Assembly: GCF_014648595.1 (NCBI RefSeq)
Contig: NZ_BMRK01000002.1
Span: 1 to 64,000 of the forward strand
Direction: 5' to 3'
Length of the DNA: 64,000 nt
From: Nocardioides luteus
GTDB lineage: Bacteria > Actinomycetota > Actinomycetes > Propionibacteriales > Nocardioidaceae
Of this stretch, positions 19,477 through 27,388 are shown in pieces (the first letter of the stretch is position 1; each line of letters starts with the position of its first letter). Both the position numbers and the translations under genes were made by a program. A model generated the notes under the pieces. It had not been told where the DNA came from. It did no database searches and was given only the letters and a program-made list of their open reading frames with translations.

Positions 19477-20601
19477 GTGAAGTCCATCATCGTCCACGCC
19501 GGCCTGCCCAAGACGGGCACCTCCGCGGTCCAGGCCTTCCTCAGCGCCAACACCGAACGGCTGGCGCGGGCCGGCATCTTCTATCCGCAGCACAGCGTCG
19601 ACAAGAACGGGATCAGCGCCGGCAACGCCGGCTCCCTGATGGAGCGCGCCGGACACCTCTTCGTGGCCTCACCTCGGGAGATCGCCGCGACCCTCGGAGC
19701 CTTCGAGGAGAGCGGCTGCCACACCCTGCTGCTCTCGTCCGAGGCGTTCCTCCCCGAGCTGCCCGGGATCGCGAAGCTGCTGCCCGAGCACGCCCGGTTC
19801 GTCCTGTACGTCCGCGACCCCCTCGCCTTCCTCGAGTCCGACTACAACCAGCGGGTCAAGCGGCTGGCGCACCCGGATCCGTTCGAGGCGTCGCCCGACG
19901 CGTACGGCGGCTGGCTGGGTCACGAGCACCTCTACCACGCGCTCGACTCGGCCGATGTGCGCTCCCGGCTCGTGCTGCGGCCCTATCTCCCGGAGCTCTT
20001 CGTCGGCGACAACCTGCTCACCGACCTGCTCGACACCGCCGGGATCGACACCGCCGAGCTCGGTGACCTCTCCCTGAAGCAGGTCAACCTCTCCTACTCG
20101 CTGCACGCGCTGGAGATCAAGCGCGCCCTCAACGTCCTGCCGCTCGGGCCGAAGCTCCAGGAGCGGCTCGACGTCCATCTCCAGTCCTGCCCGCTGGGGC
20201 CGACGAGCTACACCCTGATCCCGCCCGACGACCATGCGCGGCTTCGCAAGCTCGCCGACGACGAGCTGCACGCGCTCGCGCTGAGGTACGACATCGAGTC
20301 GCTCGAGCCCATGCGCGCGCTGCTGCGGGAGAAGCCGCAGAAGCCCTTCCACCCGCAGCAGCTCACCGACGACGAGGTCGACGCGGTCGTACGCCACATC
20401 GCCACCGTCGGCAAGCGGCTCACCCGCCGGATCGCCCAGACGCTTCTCGAGCATCCTGAGGTCGAGCTCGCCTATCCGTCGTTGCGCGACTCCTTCGCCG
20501 CTTCAGCGGCTGCGTTGGACGAGGAGCCGGTCGCGTCGCCCACACGACGTTGGTCCTCCCCCTTTCGCTGGTTGAGCCGCCGGAGCCGCCCCGCTGGTTG
20601 A
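19477..20601 (+). CDS. PAPS-dependent sulfotransferase-like protein, copy 2
   Basis: This 374-residue tandem paralogue of the preceding gene shares long identical blocks over nearly the whole length (for example LHALEIKRALNVLPLG and DDEVDAVVRHIATVGKRLTR), with the same GTG start and cofactor motifs (HAGLPKTGTSAVQAF; FVLYVRDPLAFLESDYNQ). The two likely arose by local duplication and may have different acceptors. The last residues (WLSRRSRPAG) and the stop codon are supplied by a palindromic repeat that begins inside the gene at about 20567, so the C-terminus is not ancestral. The cofactor sites are far from this change, so activity may be kept. Confidence 0.8.
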   Translation: MKSIIVHAGLPKTGTSAVQAFLSANTERLARAGIFYPQHSVDKNGISAGNAGSLMERAGHLFVASPREIAATLGAFEESGCHTLLLSSEAFLPELPGIAKLLPEHARFVLYVRDPLAFLESDYNQRVKRLAHPDPFEASPDAYGGWLGHEHLYHALDSADVRSRLVLRPYLPELFVGDNLLTDLLDTAGIDTAELGDLSLKQVNLSYSLHALEIKRALNVLPLGPKLQERLDVHLQSCPLGPTSYTLIPPDDHARLRKLADDELHALALRYDIESLEPMRALLREKPQKPFHPQQLTDDEVDAVVRHIATVGKRLTRRIAQTLLEHPEVELAYPSLRDSFAASAAALDEEPVASPTRRWSSPFRWLSRRSRPAG

Positions 20602-20713
20602 GCCGCCGGAGCCGCAAGGCGAAGGCGTGTCGAAACCAACACATGCGGATCTGCGCTCGATCGGGCCGTGTTGGTTTCGACACGCTCGCTGGCGCTCGCG
20701 GCTCAACCAGCGG
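20567..20713. repeat. REP-type palindromic element, long copy 1
   Basis: A 25-base unit (CGCTGGTTGAGCCGCCGGAG and on) occurs twice in tandem at 20567 and 20592. From 20591 the element is a nested inverted repeat: outer arms CCGCTGGTTGAGC (20591-20603) and GCTCAACCAGCGG (20701-20713), inner arms GTGTCGAAACCAACAC (20627-20642) and GTGTTGGTTTCGACAC (20668-20683). The same design recurs at 42971-43135 and 52799-52900. The first unit lies inside the sulfotransferase reading frame. Confidence 0.9.
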
Positions 20714-20727
20714 GGTAGCGGTGACGC

Positions 20728-21723
20728 CTACGACAGGTCGGCGACCACGATGGTGTGGTTGTCCGGCGCCCCGGCCGCGACGACAGCCGCGGCGACCGCG
20801 TCGGCGATCTCCTGAGGTCCGGCCTCGGCGGTGATGAGCGTCGCGAGGTCGTCCACGTGGGAGTGGACGCCGTCGGTGGTGAGCACCAGCCGGTCGCCGG
20901 GCAGCAGGTCGAGCGTGATCTCGTCGGCGACGACGCCCGGTGTCAGCGCACGGTTGAGAACGGCCCGGTGCTCGTGCGAACGAGCCTCGTCGGCGGTCAG
21001 CTGGCCGGCCTCGACCATCGCGGCGACCACCGTGTGGTCGTGGGTGGCCTGGCGTACCTCGCCGTCACGCACCCGGTAGACCCTGCCGTCGCCGATGTGG
21101 GTGATCCGCGCGGTCGAGCCGTGCAGGTCGACGGCGGTCAGGGTCGTGCCGGACTTGGTGACGTCAGGGGCGACCTCGGTGAGGGCGTTGGCCAGCCCGC
21201 CCGCTGCGTACGCGGTCAGGGCTGCCCCGGCGAGATCGTCGCGGGCGCCGAAGCCGTCGGCGACGGCGATCAGCTCGCGCGTCACCAGGACGGCGTCCTG
21301 CTGGCTCGCCCGGCCGCCGATCTCATGGCTGACGCCGAACTCGGCGTGAAGGGTCTCGGTGGAAGTGGTCATCTGTCGTGCCTCGCTCCGCAATCGGTGG
21401 ACGAGGGTGGAGACCATGCCCCGCCGGGTCGCCGTGTCCGCCTCGACCTGGCGCCAGTAGGCCTCGAGCTCGACCGCCGCCAAGGCGGCAGGCATCTCGG
21501 CCACCTCCCGGATCCGAGCCAACGGCATCCCGACCAGCCGCAGCGCAGCCACCAGACGAGCGCGTTCGACCTGGTCAGGGGCGTAGCGGCGATAGCCCGA
21601 GTGGGCATCCACCTCGGCAGGTGGCAGCAGCCCGAGGTCGTCGTACAACCTCAGTGCCTTCGGCGTCAGCCCGGTTTTCCGGGCGAAATCGCCGATGTTC
21701 ACCAGCCCCGACAGGCTACTCAT
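20728..21723 (-). CDS. MerR-type regulator fused to a PP2C-type phosphatase domain
   Basis: This 331-residue protein starts with a MerR winged-helix DNA-binding domain (about 8-75: IGDFARKTGLTPKALRLYDDLGLL) and a short coiled helix (LEAYWRQVEADTATRRGMVSTL), as in MerR dimers. From about 120 it is a PP2C Ser/Thr phosphatase domain: VADGFGARDD, THIGDGRVYRVRDG, LVLTTDGVHSHV and APDNHTIVV supply the metal-binding aspartates. No other effector-binding domain is present, so dephosphorylation may itself be the output or input. ATG 21723 is preferred over 21732 because the GGGAGG site directly abuts the latter. A REP element follows the stop. Confidence 0.88.
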   Translation of the reverse strand: MSSLSGLVNIGDFARKTGLTPKALRLYDDLGLLPPAEVDAHSGYRRYAPDQVERARLVAALRLVGMPLARIREVAEMPAALAAVELEAYWRQVEADTATRRGMVSTLVHRLRSEARQMTTSTETLHAEFGVSHEIGGRASQQDAVLVTRELIAVADGFGARDDLAGAALTAYAAGGLANALTEVAPDVTKSGTTLTAVDLHGSTARITHIGDGRVYRVRDGEVRQATHDHTVVAAMVEAGQLTADEARSHEHRAVLNRALTPGVVADEITLDLLPGDRLVLTTDGVHSHVDDLATLITAEAGPQEIADAVAAAVVAAGAPDNHTIVVADLS

Positions 21724-21802
21724 GGTCACCATCCTCCCCGGTGAAGGTCACCGGTGGAAGCAGATTGGCGCTTCCCCTTGGGGCAGACTCAAGCCCCAGG
21801 AT

Positions 21803-22297
21803 TCAAGCCCCGGCCTCATCGGCCCACTTCTCCAGAAGCCGGGCGAGCGAGCGTCGTTCGGCGGCGGTGAAGACAGCGAGCAGCCGGTGCTCGTTGGCGA
21901 TGTGGTCGGTGAAGGCGGCGTCGATGAGCTCGCGGCCGCTCTCGGTGAGGGTGATCCGGCGGCCGCGGCCGTCCCCGTCACGGCGCCCCCTGGCAACCCA
22001 CCCCTGGGCGACGCAGCGGTCGACCCGCTTGGTGACCGCCCCGGAGGACACCATCGTCTGCTCTCCGAGCTCCTTCGGAGTCAGGGCGTACGGAGCGCCC
22101 TGCCGTCGCAGCGTCGCGAGCACGTCGAACTCGCCCTCGCCCAGGCCGTGCTGCGCGTAGACGGTGACCAGCTCGTCGGTGAGGCGCAGGGCGAGGCGGT
22201 GCAGCCGAGCGATGACGGCCTGCGGGCTGACGTCGAGGTCGGGCCGCTCTCGCTCCCACTGCGCCATCACGGTCGAGACGTGGTCGGTCATGCCCAT
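21803..22297 (-). CDS. MarR-family transcriptional regulator
   Basis: This 164-residue winged-helix regulator has an N-terminal dimerisation helix, a helix-turn-helix near 60-100 (LTPKELGEQTMVSSGAVTKRVDRCVAQGWVAR) and the wing (GRRDGDGRGRRITLTESG). It is divergent from an EamA-family exporter gene 35 bases away, and a palindrome sits between the two starts, so it very probably represses that exporter and itself. The start may be ATG 22297 or ATG 22291. MarR proteins usually respond to small aromatic or drug-like ligands; the ligand here is unknown. Confidence 0.9.
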   Translation of the reverse strand: MGMTDHVSTVMAQWERERPDLDVSPQAVIARLHRLALRLTDELVTVYAQHGLGEGEFDVLATLRRQGAPYALTPKELGEQTMVSSGAVTKRVDRCVAQGWVARGRRDGDGRGRRITLTESGRELIDAAFTDHIANEHRLLAVFTAAERRSLARLLEKWADEAGA

Positions 22298-22302
22298 GGA
22301 AT

Positions 22303-22322
22303 ATACCTTACGCGGAAGGTAT
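22303..22322. promoter_or_regulatory. MarR operator in the divergent promoter
   Basis: ATACCTT (22303-22309) and AAGGTAT (22316-22322) are perfect 7-base inverted arms separated by ACGCGG. The site occupies most of the 35 bases between the marR-type and exporter starts, so binding would block both promoters. The AT-rich arms stand out against the high-GC surroundings. Confidence 0.75.
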
Positions 22323-22332
22323 TATCTCTTCC

Positions 22333-23244
22333 ATGGAAAGTAGATTGGCCACCCTGCTGCTGACCGCGATCGCCCCCGTGGCGTGGGGGTCGGGCTACTT
22401 CGTCACCGCCACCTTCCTGCCACCCGACCGGCCACTCTTCGGCGCCGTGGTGCGGGCACTGCCCTTCGGGCTGCTGCTCCTGGCGCTCCGCCCCGGCCTG
22501 CTGCGCGGCTCGTGGTGGTGGCGCACCGCAGCGCTCGGGCTGCTCAACTTCGCCGCCTTCTTCACGCTCGTCTTCGTCGCCGCCTATCGCCTCCCCGGTG
22601 GCCTCGCCGCGACCCTGACCGCAGTCTCACCGATCGTCGTGATGCTGCTGGCCTGGGCGTTCGCGGGCGAACGACCGCGCGCAGGATCGCTGGTCGCCGG
22701 GGTCGTCGGTGCCGTCGGCGTCGCACTGCTGGTGCTCCGCGGCGGCGCGAGCCTCGACCTCGTCGGCGTGCTCGCAGCCTTCGCCGCGGTCGCCGTCTTC
22801 TCGACCGGCTTCATCCTCGTCAAGGTCTGGCAGCCGCCGGTCGGCCTGCTCACCTTCACCGCCTGGCAGCTCGTCCTCGGCGGGCTCGTCCTCGCTCCGA
22901 TCGCACTGGTCGTGGAGGGTCCGCCACCGACTCTGGACCTGCCGGCGGTCGGCGGCTACGCCTACATCGGCCTGATCGGCACGGTCGTCGCGTACGCGGT
23001 CTGGTTCCGTGGCGCCCAGCGGCTCCCCGCGGCCGCGGTGTCGCTCGTCGGGCTGCTCAACCCGGTCGCCGGGATCCTCATCGGGCTGGTCTTCGCCGGC
23101 GAGCACCTGACCATGGTGAGCGGTCTCGGGATGGCCCTGGTGCTCGGTGGCGTACTCCTCGGACAGCCCGCCGTCATCGACCGGATCCGAGCGCGGCACA
23201 CGCCGAACGCAGGGGTCTGTGCCGACGTTGGAGCCGCCGGATAG
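22333..23244 (+). CDS. EamA-family (DMT) exporter
   Basis: This 303-residue integral membrane protein has ten predicted helices in two EamA repeats (about 1-135 and 145-285). Typical pieces are APVAWGSGYFVTATFLPPDRP at the start, GGLAATLTAVSPIVVMLLAW in repeat 1, and YAVWFRGAQRLPAAAVSLVGLLNPVAGIL in repeat 2. The family exports metabolites or drugs. Control by the adjacent divergent MarR regulator suggests that the substrate or a related compound is the inducer. It ends 10 bases before the next gene and may be cotranscribed with it. Confidence 0.9.
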   Translation: MESRLATLLLTAIAPVAWGSGYFVTATFLPPDRPLFGAVVRALPFGLLLLALRPGLLRGSWWWRTAALGLLNFAAFFTLVFVAAYRLPGGLAATLTAVSPIVVMLLAWAFAGERPRAGSLVAGVVGAVGVALLVLRGGASLDLVGVLAAFAAVAVFSTGFILVKVWQPPVGLLTFTAWQLVLGGLVLAPIALVVEGPPPTLDLPAVGGYAYIGLIGTVVAYAVWFRGAQRLPAAAVSLVGLLNPVAGILIGLVFAGEHLTMVSGLGMALVLGGVLLGQPAVIDRIRARHTPNAGVCADVGAAG

Positions 23245-23254
23245 GTTCACCCCC

Positions 23255-24763
23255 ATGAAACTGCGTGCTCGTGCGCTCGAGCTCCTCGTCTTCACCGTCG
23301 GTGCCGGCACTCTGGGAGCGGAGATGGCCGCCGCGCGCCTGCTCGCTCCGTGGTTCGGCGACTCGACGATCGTGTGGGCCAACACCATCGCGACGGTGCT
23401 GGTCGCGCTCGCGATCGGCTACTCCGTCGGCGGCAAGCTCGCCGACCGCAACCCGAACCCGTCCGGTCTCGCCAGGATCGTGCTGCTGGCCGCCGCCCTC
23501 CTCGCCGCCGTACCCTTCATCGCCGACCCGTTCCTCCCGCTCGCGGTCAAGGCGGTCGACCAGCTCAGCGTCGCCACCTTCGCCGGGTCGCTGGTCGGGG
23601 TCGGAGTGCTGCTCGCGATCCCGCTGTTCCTCCTCGGCATCGTCAGCCCCTACGCGGTGCGGCTGAGCGTCGACAGCGTCGAGGACGCCGGCCACGCGGC
23701 CGGTCGCCTCTACGCCATCTCCACCGTCGGCTCCCTGGTCGGAACCTTCGCCGCCTCGCTGTTCCTCATCCCGGTCGTCGGGACGCGGCGCACCTTCCTC
23801 ATCTTCGCGCTCTGCATGGCCGTCTGCGCCATCCCGCACCTGATGAAGCGCCGCCTCCCGGCCGCCGTCGTCCCGGTCGCGATCCTCGCCCTGATCGCCC
23901 TGCCGACCGGCTCGATCAAGACGCTGACCAGCAACGGCGGCGAGGTGATCTGGGAGAAGGAGACGGAGTACCAGTACGCCCGCGTGGTCGAGTACGACGA
24001 CGGCACCCGCTACCTCGAGCTCAACGAGGGCCACGCGGTCCACTCGGTCTACACCGAGGGCGAATACCTCACCGGCGCCTATTGGGACGAGATGCTCTCC
24101 CTGTCGTACGCAGGCGCCCAGGCTCCGAAGTCGGTGGCGATCCTCGGGTCGGCGGCCGGCACGACCGCGCGCCAGTTCGGCCACTTCGCGCCCGACACCC
24201 GGGTCGACGCCGTCGAGATCGATGAGGACGTGACCAAGGTCGGCCAGGAGCTCTTCGACCTGAAGGACCAGCCCAACCTCCACCTCCACACCGCCGACGC
24301 GCGCCCGTGGCTGCAGAAGCAGACCCGGAAGTACGACGCGATCATGGTCGACGCCTACCACCAGCCCTACATCCCCTTCTACCTGACCACGAAGGAGTTC
24401 TTCGCGCTGGCGAAGGACCACCTCAACCCGGGCGGGGTGCTCGTCGTGAACTCAGCCCACCCCGAGGGCTCGACAGCGCTCGAGAAGGTCCTCACCGCAA
24501 CGCTGCGCACCTCCTTCGGCGACGCCGTGTGGCGCTCGGACTCCGGCGCGACCAACACTCACCTGGTCGCGACCGTCGACCCGGAGGCCGACCCCGCCGC
24601 CAGCCTCGCCGCGACGGCCGAGGATCAGCCCTCCGACCTGGCCGGTGCCCTGAACAGCTCCGCCGCCCGGCTCGAGCCCGCGCTTCAGGGTGGGACGGTC
24701 TACACGGACGACGTCGCGCCGGTCGAGTGGCTCACCGACCTCAGCCTGCTGGAAGTCGCCTGA
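23255..24763 (+). CDS. Fused MFS-like / spermidine synthase-like membrane protein
   Basis: This 502-residue protein has an N-terminal half with about seven membrane helices (1-215) and a C-terminal spermidine-synthase-like domain (about 225-500). The latter shows the substrate-binding YQYARVVE segment, a nucleotide-fold motif I (KSVAILGSAAGTTARQFGHF), the acidic loop VDAVEIDEDV and DAIMVDAYHQPYIPFYLTTKEFF. Such fusions are widespread in actinobacteria but their substrate is unresolved. ATG 23255 begins just before the first helix. It is the second spermidine-synthase-like gene in the window, after 6393-7277. Confidence 0.88.
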   Translation: MKLRARALELLVFTVGAGTLGAEMAAARLLAPWFGDSTIVWANTIATVLVALAIGYSVGGKLADRNPNPSGLARIVLLAAALLAAVPFIADPFLPLAVKAVDQLSVATFAGSLVGVGVLLAIPLFLLGIVSPYAVRLSVDSVEDAGHAAGRLYAISTVGSLVGTFAASLFLIPVVGTRRTFLIFALCMAVCAIPHLMKRRLPAAVVPVAILALIALPTGSIKTLTSNGGEVIWEKETEYQYARVVEYDDGTRYLELNEGHAVHSVYTEGEYLTGAYWDEMLSLSYAGAQAPKSVAILGSAAGTTARQFGHFAPDTRVDAVEIDEDVTKVGQELFDLKDQPNLHLHTADARPWLQKQTRKYDAIMVDAYHQPYIPFYLTTKEFFALAKDHLNPGGVLVVNSAHPEGSTALEKVLTATLRTSFGDAVWRSDSGATNTHLVATVDPEADPAASLAATAEDQPSDLAGALNSSAARLEPALQGGTVYTDDVAPVEWLTDLSLLEVA

Positions 24764-25009
24764 CCCGCCCTTCCGCTTCACGTCGCCGATCGGCGTCTTC
24801 CGCAGGCACCCGACGCAGACGAGGTTGGGCGCCACCCGACTGAGCCTCCGCGGCGGGAGCACGTGCCACGTACCCAGCCTGCGACCGCACATCGTCATGA
24901 CGTACCCGCTGCTCTTCTTGGCCGAGCGAAGGTGCCAGAAGCTGCCCCGGTCGGTCCGGTAGACCAGCGGATCCTTCGCCAGGACCGGTGGCCGCTCGCT
25001 GGTCCCCAT
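24452..25009 (-). CDS. Small cysteine-motif protein with antisense 3' extension (tentative)
   Basis: From ATG 25009 the minus strand encodes about 80 well-formed residues (YRTDRGSFWHLRSAKKSS, TMCGRRLGTW, PNLVCVGCLRKTP) with three to four cysteines and histidines resembling a small zinc-ribbon protein of actinobacteria. The frame then continues with no stop for 312 bases, antisense to the end of the fused spermidine synthase gene, giving 185 residues in total. The extended part reads like a shadow frame. Either the gene lost its own stop or only the N-terminal part is folded. An alternative start is GTG 25033 next to a G-rich site. Confidence 0.45.
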   Translation of the reverse strand: MGTSERPPVLAKDPLVYRTDRGSFWHLRSAKKSSGYVMTMCGRRLGTWHVLPPRRLSRVAPNLVCVGCLRKTPIGDVKRKGGSGDFQQAEVGEPLDRRDVVRVDRPTLKRGLEPGGGAVQGTGQVGGLILGRRGEAGGGVGLRVDGRDQVSVGRAGVRAPHGVAEGGAQRCGEDLLERCRALGVG

Positions 25010-25223
25010 GCTGAGTCTGTCGTCTACGAACACGAATTCCCCCCAAGGAATGTCGATGGCTCTCGTCGTTGAGTGCCTCGAGACGCCGGTGCACAGCTGG
25101 GCCATACGCCCAACGCCCCGAGACGGTTTCGACCATAAGTCCACTCATTGCAATGGGTCAAGGCTGAAAGAGTGGGACTATGCGGCTATTCGGGATCTGT
25201 ACGGCTCAGTAACGTGTTCTCTC

Positions 25224-26000
25224 ATGAGCAACCCCCGTCCGCGCGGCCTGCCGAAATACCTCCACGTGGCCGACTACCTGCGGGCCCAGATCGACGACGG
25301 CACCTATCTGCCGGGCGAGCGTCTACCGACCGAACCCGAGCTGATGGACACCTTCCCCTACGACCGCGCGACGATCCGCCGCGGCTTGGCGGTGCTCCGC
25401 AACGAAGGCCTCATCACCAGCGAGCAGGGCCGCGGCGTCTTCGTACGCGACGCCACCAAGACCCGCTACGACCTGATGAGCATGCTGATCACCGACCCGA
25501 GCCACCCGGCGAAGCCGGACGCGGCCTACCACCAGCCGCCGCGCGGCCCCGACGACGGCATCTCGGTCGAGCACTCCTACGAGGTGATCACCGCCGGCGA
25601 GAAGCTCGGCGAGGCCTTCGACCTCGACCCGCGCAGCGAGCTGCTCAGCACCACCTACACCTTCTTCATCAGCGGTGACACGGCCGAATACCGCACCACC
25701 GCCTACATCCCCTACCCGCTGGTCGTCGACACCCCGCTCGCCACCCCGACGGCCGAGTGGCCGCAGCCACCGATCAAGGACCTGCTCGCCACCGTCGACA
25801 TCAAGGTCACCACCGTCGCGATGGACATCGAGTCCCGCATGCCCACCCCGCAGGAGACCTTCGACCTGCAGATCCCCGACGGCACCCCCGTCCTCTCCGA
25901 CCGCCGCCGCTTCCTCGCCGACGACCGCGTCGTCTGCGTGACCGACTCCGTCGGCGTTGCCGACCGGATCGTCTACGGGTTGGACCTCAAGCTGCAGTGA
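25224..26000 (+). CDS. GntR/HutC-family transcriptional regulator with UTRA domain
   Basis: This 258-residue regulator has an N-terminal GntR winged helix (about 5-75: PKYLHVADYLRAQIDDGTYLPGERLPTEPELMDTFPYDRATIRRGLAVLRNEGLI) and a C-terminal UTRA ligand-binding domain (about 100-250: LLSTTYTFFISGD, YIPYPLV, PTPQETFDLQIPDGTPVL, RVVCVTDSVGVADRIVYGLDL). UTRA regulators sense sugars or small organic acids. No metabolic partner is adjacent, so its target cannot be guessed. About 210 bases before it hold no convincing gene on the plus strand. It converges with the VWA gene. Confidence 0.88.
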   Translation: MSNPRPRGLPKYLHVADYLRAQIDDGTYLPGERLPTEPELMDTFPYDRATIRRGLAVLRNEGLITSEQGRGVFVRDATKTRYDLMSMLITDPSHPAKPDAAYHQPPRGPDDGISVEHSYEVITAGEKLGEAFDLDPRSELLSTTYTFFISGDTAEYRTTAYIPYPLVVDTPLATPTAEWPQPPIKDLLATVDIKVTTVAMDIESRMPTPQETFDLQIPDGTPVLSDRRRFLADDRVVCVTDSVGVADRIVYGLDLKLQ

Positions 26001-26003
26001 CGC

Positions 26004-26021
26004 CCGCTGGTCGACCAGCGG
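26004..26021. terminator. Minimal palindrome between convergent genes
   Basis: CCGCTGG-TCGA-CCAGCGG is an 18-base perfect palindrome 3 bases past the GntR-type stop and 5 bases before the VWA stop. It equals the outer ends of the long REP elements joined directly, so it may be a collapsed copy now acting as a two-way terminator. Confidence 0.55.
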
Positions 26022-26026
26022 CGCGA

Positions 26027-27388
26027 TCAGGCGAGGTCGTGGACGAACTCGGAGAGCTGGGTGAGGTTGCGGCACTCGCGCATCTCGATGATCGACCCGT
26101 AGCGGGTCGCCTCGGAGTCGCCGGTGTCCCACTGCGTACGGACCTCGGGGTTGAGCCAGTAGGAGTGTCGCGCCGCGTCGGCCATACCTCGCAGGGAGTC
26201 GACGGCGAGGTCGGAGTAGTTGGAGCGGGCGTCGCCGAGGACGAGCAGGGACGACTTGGGCCCCAACGCGTCGGCGTGGCGCTCCTGGAAGAGGGAGAAG
26301 GCGCGGCCGTAGTTGGTGCGGCCCATGCGGGCGGAGTGCTCGGTGGCCTTGGTCAGCTCGGTCATCGTGTCGACGAGGTCGGCGCCGGGGCGGAAGTAGT
26401 CGGTGACCTCGTGGATCTCGTCGACGAAGGTGAAGGCGCGGACCTTGCCGAACTGCTCGCGCAGCGCGAAGACGAGCATCAGCGTGAAGGTGGCGAAGTT
26501 GGAGACGGAGCCGGAGACGTCGCACAGGATGACGAGCTCGGTGCGGTGGGGGCGCTTGGGGCGGTAGCGCAGGTCGACGGGGACGCCGCCCGTGGACATC
26601 GAGGACCGGAGCGTACGCCGCAGGTCCACCGCTCCGCGGCGGCGAGCGTGGTGCTCCTGGGTGAGCCGCGTCGCCAGCCGGCGTGCGAGCGGGTAGATCT
26701 CGCGCCGGAGCGCCTCCAGGTCGGCGCGGCGGGCGTGCAGGAAGTCGAGCTTCTCGATCGTGGGGCGGACCGCGATCTTGGCGATCTGCTCGGGCCCCTT
26801 CTCCTCGGCGATCCGGCGGCGTGCGTCGGCCTCGACGAGTCCCGCGAAGCGGCCGACCCGTCGGTTGCCGGCCCGGGCCGCCTCCTCCTCGGTCCAGCCG
26901 CCCTGCTGGAGGCCCTCGATGAGCCGCGCGGTCAGCTCGTCGGTGGAGAGCCGGCGCAGGGCGGTGTAGGACGACCACGAGCTCAGCCCCGGGCCGCGGC
27001 CGGGCATGGCACCGAAGCGGGCGACCGCCTCGGCGGCCAGCTGGCGCAGCAGCTCGGTGTCATCGGCCTCGAGCGCCTCGGCGAGGCGCGAGCTGAACTC
27101 GTCCAGCGCCTCCGGGCTGTCCTTGGCGACCCCGGCCGCCTCGGCCTCGGCGTCGACCCCCGAGCCGACCATGCGCGGGAAGTAGAGCTCGAAGAGGCCG
27201 TCGAACGTGGCGCGCTGGTTGGCGCGCTTGACCAGGGTCGCGGCGTACGCCTCCTTGACCTGGGTGCGGTCGTTCCAGCCGATCAGGCCGAGCGCGGTCA
27301 CGGCGTCGAGGCCCTCGGCGAGCGACACCGGCAGCCCCGCTCCTCGAAGTGCTTCGAGGAACTCGATGTGCCGGTCGAGGAGGGTCAC
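26027..27388 (-). CDS. VWA-domain (CoxE-like) protein
   Basis: This 453-residue protein carries a helical N-terminal region and a von Willebrand A domain in the C-terminal third with a complete metal-ion adhesion site start (ILCDVSGSVS, D-x-S-x-S) and later conserved aspartate in LLVLGDARSNYSDL. Such CoxE/DUF-type VWA proteins pair with MoxR ATPases as chaperone systems that insert metal centres or remodel complexes. The start overlaps the stop of the MoxR-type gene by 4 bases, so the two are made together. No obvious client enzyme lies nearby. Confidence 0.88.
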   Translation of the reverse strand: MTLLDRHIEFLEALRGAGLPVSLAEGLDAVTALGLIGWNDRTQVKEAYAATLVKRANQRATFDGLFELYFPRMVGSGVDAEAEAAGVAKDSPEALDEFSSRLAEALEADDTELLRQLAAEAVARFGAMPGRGPGLSSWSSYTALRRLSTDELTARLIEGLQQGGWTEEEAARAGNRRVGRFAGLVEADARRRIAEEKGPEQIAKIAVRPTIEKLDFLHARRADLEALRREIYPLARRLATRLTQEHHARRRGAVDLRRTLRSSMSTGGVPVDLRYRPKRPHRTELVILCDVSGSVSNFATFTLMLVFALREQFGKVRAFTFVDEIHEVTDYFRPGADLVDTMTELTKATEHSARMGRTNYGRAFSLFQERHADALGPKSSLLVLGDARSNYSDLAVDSLRGMADAARHSYWLNPEVRTQWDTGDSEATRYGSIIEMRECRNLTQLSEFVHDLA

